Assembly: GCA_913060845.1 (NCBI GenBank)
Contig: CAJXVF010000082.1
Location: forward strand, 1 to 8,111
From: an uncultured Alphaproteobacteria bacterium
GTDB lineage: Bacteria; Pseudomonadota; Alphaproteobacteria; Bin95
Direction: 5' to 3'
DNA length: 8,111 nucleotides
The notes below the pieces were generated by a model. The model searched no databases. It was not told where the DNA came from and saw only the letters and a list, made by a program, of their open reading frames with translations. This document shows, in pieces, positions 7,008 to 8,111 of this stretch (positions are counted from its first letter, which is position 1; each line of letters starts with the position of its first letter). The position numbers were made by a program, and so were the translations under genes.

Positions 7008-8062
7008 CCCGTCCACCGCCTTCGATATATCGCCGACCATCAACTTCTGAAATTCGGAGCGTCTGGCGGAAACTGCCGGATGCCGCCGAAAAGCTCTTGA
7101 ATTGAACGTCTGGCAAAGACTTGGACCGCGCAAACGTTTCGCTGAGCGCCCTTCCCTGCATGCCTTCAGAGCTCAACCCATAGGCCGCCAGAACCGTTGG
7201 TGCGATATCAACAAGGCCTGCTGGCGCACTTAGCTCCACGCTCTGCTTAAACACCGATCCGCCAAATGCGAGCATCGTAGAAAGCTCTGCCGGATGCAGC
7301 CCGCCATGGACGCCACCGGTTTCATCATCCGGCATTGGGTCAGCACCGACATAGGAACGGCCGGGCAAGCCAAACCGGCTGACCTGATCATCAGCGCAAA
7401 GTATGAAGCATAGCGGCGGTGTGCGCGGGTGATTGTTCTGGACTAAATCCAGCGGCAACGCGCCAGGGGCCAAAGCTGTGTCGCGGGCGAATAGCATGCC
7501 GAGCCAATCCTGCTTAATCAGCCAATCGGCCATTGCCTGGATCAGCTTCGGATCATCGTCACGCACCCAGATATTGCCGCTGGAGCTTGCCAGCACAACA
7601 TAATCTACGTCATCCCGGTAATGGTCTGCTGCACGAAACCCGGCAGCCTGCATCGCGCCAATAACGTCAATTCGACCTTTAACGGCCACCTGACCGTGAT
7701 CTGACAACGCAATGATCTGTATGTCTGCCGCATCCGGTTGAGAATCTCGCCAGGCCAACACAGACCCAAAAATCTCATCCATTGCGCGCAGGGCTTCCAG
7801 ACTTTCCGGAGACCCGACACCGCGATAATGAAAGCTGATGTCCGGTTCAGACAGCCACAGAAGCCCAACGTCTGGCTGATGCTGTGGCAGGAAATGTTCC
7901 AGGAATAGCCGCGCGCCATATTGGCAGCGCGCGATATTCGGAACAGCTGCTGGCGGCGGCGGGCCAAACTTGGCGACACAGCCGTCAAAGTCAGCTTCGG
8001 CGCTTGAAGCGGCATCGCCCATAATCGAATAGGCCACCAGGCCTTGCTCTCGCGCACGCGGG
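6997..8062 (-). CDS. Alkaline phosphatase superfamily (type I phosphodiesterase / nucleotide pyrophosphatase-like) protein, C-terminal part
   Basis: About 354 genomic residues; the 5' end is cut by the contig end. The apparent start MGSEMCIRDS is translated Nextera adapter, with genomic sequence beginning at PRAREQG. Numbering from that false start, the metal-binding set of the superfamily is clear: D84 and H88 in SEPDISFHYRG (the DxxxH pair, 7842-7828), D131-H132 in ALSDHGQ, and H262 in GGVHGGLHP. The N-terminal part with the nucleophilic Ser/Thr and first metal ligand is missing, so activity and substrate cannot be judged. The C-terminal DIAPTVLAAYGL followed by MQGRALSETF is the usual end of AlkP/NPP-type proteins (DIAPTxL ... 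GRPL). Such enzymes hydrolyse phosphomonoesters or diesters, commonly outside the cytoplasm; a signal peptide would lie in the lost part. The stop codon lies inside the 3' end of the barrel gene (11-base tail-to-tail overlap). Confidence 0.85.
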
Positions 8063-8111
8063 CTGTCTCTTATACACATCTCCGAGCCCACGAGACCTCT
8101 CTACATCTCGT
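8063..8111 (-). other. Residual Nextera i7 adapter with index (not genomic)
   Basis: Bases 8063-8081 are the complement of the 19-bp Tn5 mosaic end (ctgtctcttatacacatct), 8082-8096 are ccgagcccacgagac, 8097-8104 are an 8-base index (ctctctac, which I recognise as the N707-type index), and 8105-8111 (atctcgt) begin the P7 flow-cell sequence. This is the full order of a Nextera i7 read-through. Translated on the minus strand it yields the well-known artefact MGSEMCIRDS. Confidence 0.98.

Noticed and set aside
1..8111. Terminal inverted repeats containing a Tn5 mosaic end, as if the whole window were a transposon
   Set aside because: The ends are Nextera i7 adapter arms with an index and P7 start; they are library artefacts, and no transposase gene is present.

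Overview
The window looks like one assembled contig from an alphaproteobacterium, probably environmental or metagenomic. That placement is an inference from a typical PhaB-like acetoacetyl-CoA reductase, a CaiB/BaiF CoA-transferase, a CvTA-like class III aminotransferase, moderate GC content and an RTX protein of alphaproteobacterial style. I cannot name a genus. Both ends are sequencing-library adapter, not genome: bases 1-38 and 8063-8111 match the Illumina Nextera i7 arm, including the Tn5 mosaic end. Usable genomic sequence is therefore about 39-8062, and both outermost genes are cut by the contig ends.

Layout: (i) 39-2009 (+), the 3' part of a large type I-secreted RTX/FG-GAP calcium-binding protein. 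(ii) 2153-3361 (+), a family III (CaiB/BaiF) CoA-transferase, convergent with (iii) 3369-4090 (-), a phaB gene that is full length except for a one-base frameshift near 3942. (iv) From a shared divergent intergenic region, 4241-4840 (+) a DsbA-fold 2-hydroxychromene-2-carboxylate isomerase-like protein, then 4867-6258 (+) an omega-type class III aminotransferase, probably in the same transcript. (v) 6259-6431, a non-coding stretch with a nested hairpin. (vi) 6432-7007 (+), a small exported beta-barrel-like protein whose natural signal peptide appears interrupted by an in-frame TGA. (vii) 6997-8062 (-), the C-terminal part of an alkaline phosphatase/phosphodiesterase superfamily enzyme, overlapping the barrel gene tail to tail.

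How the genes may work together: the middle block (CoA-transferase, acetoacetyl-CoA reductase, isomerase, aminotransferase) is small-molecule and acyl-CoA metabolism, but nothing ties the members to one named pathway. No phaA or phaC is in view beside phaB. The two flanking genes of the barrel region and the RTX gene concern the cell surface or secretion and look unrelated to the block.

I found no convincing new biological system. The points most worth attention are the adapter ends, which create the false peptides MYKRQ and MGSEMCIRDS; two apparent gene-breaking lesions (phaB and the barrel gene signal peptide) that could be sequence errors; and an unexplained hairpin upstream of the barrel gene.
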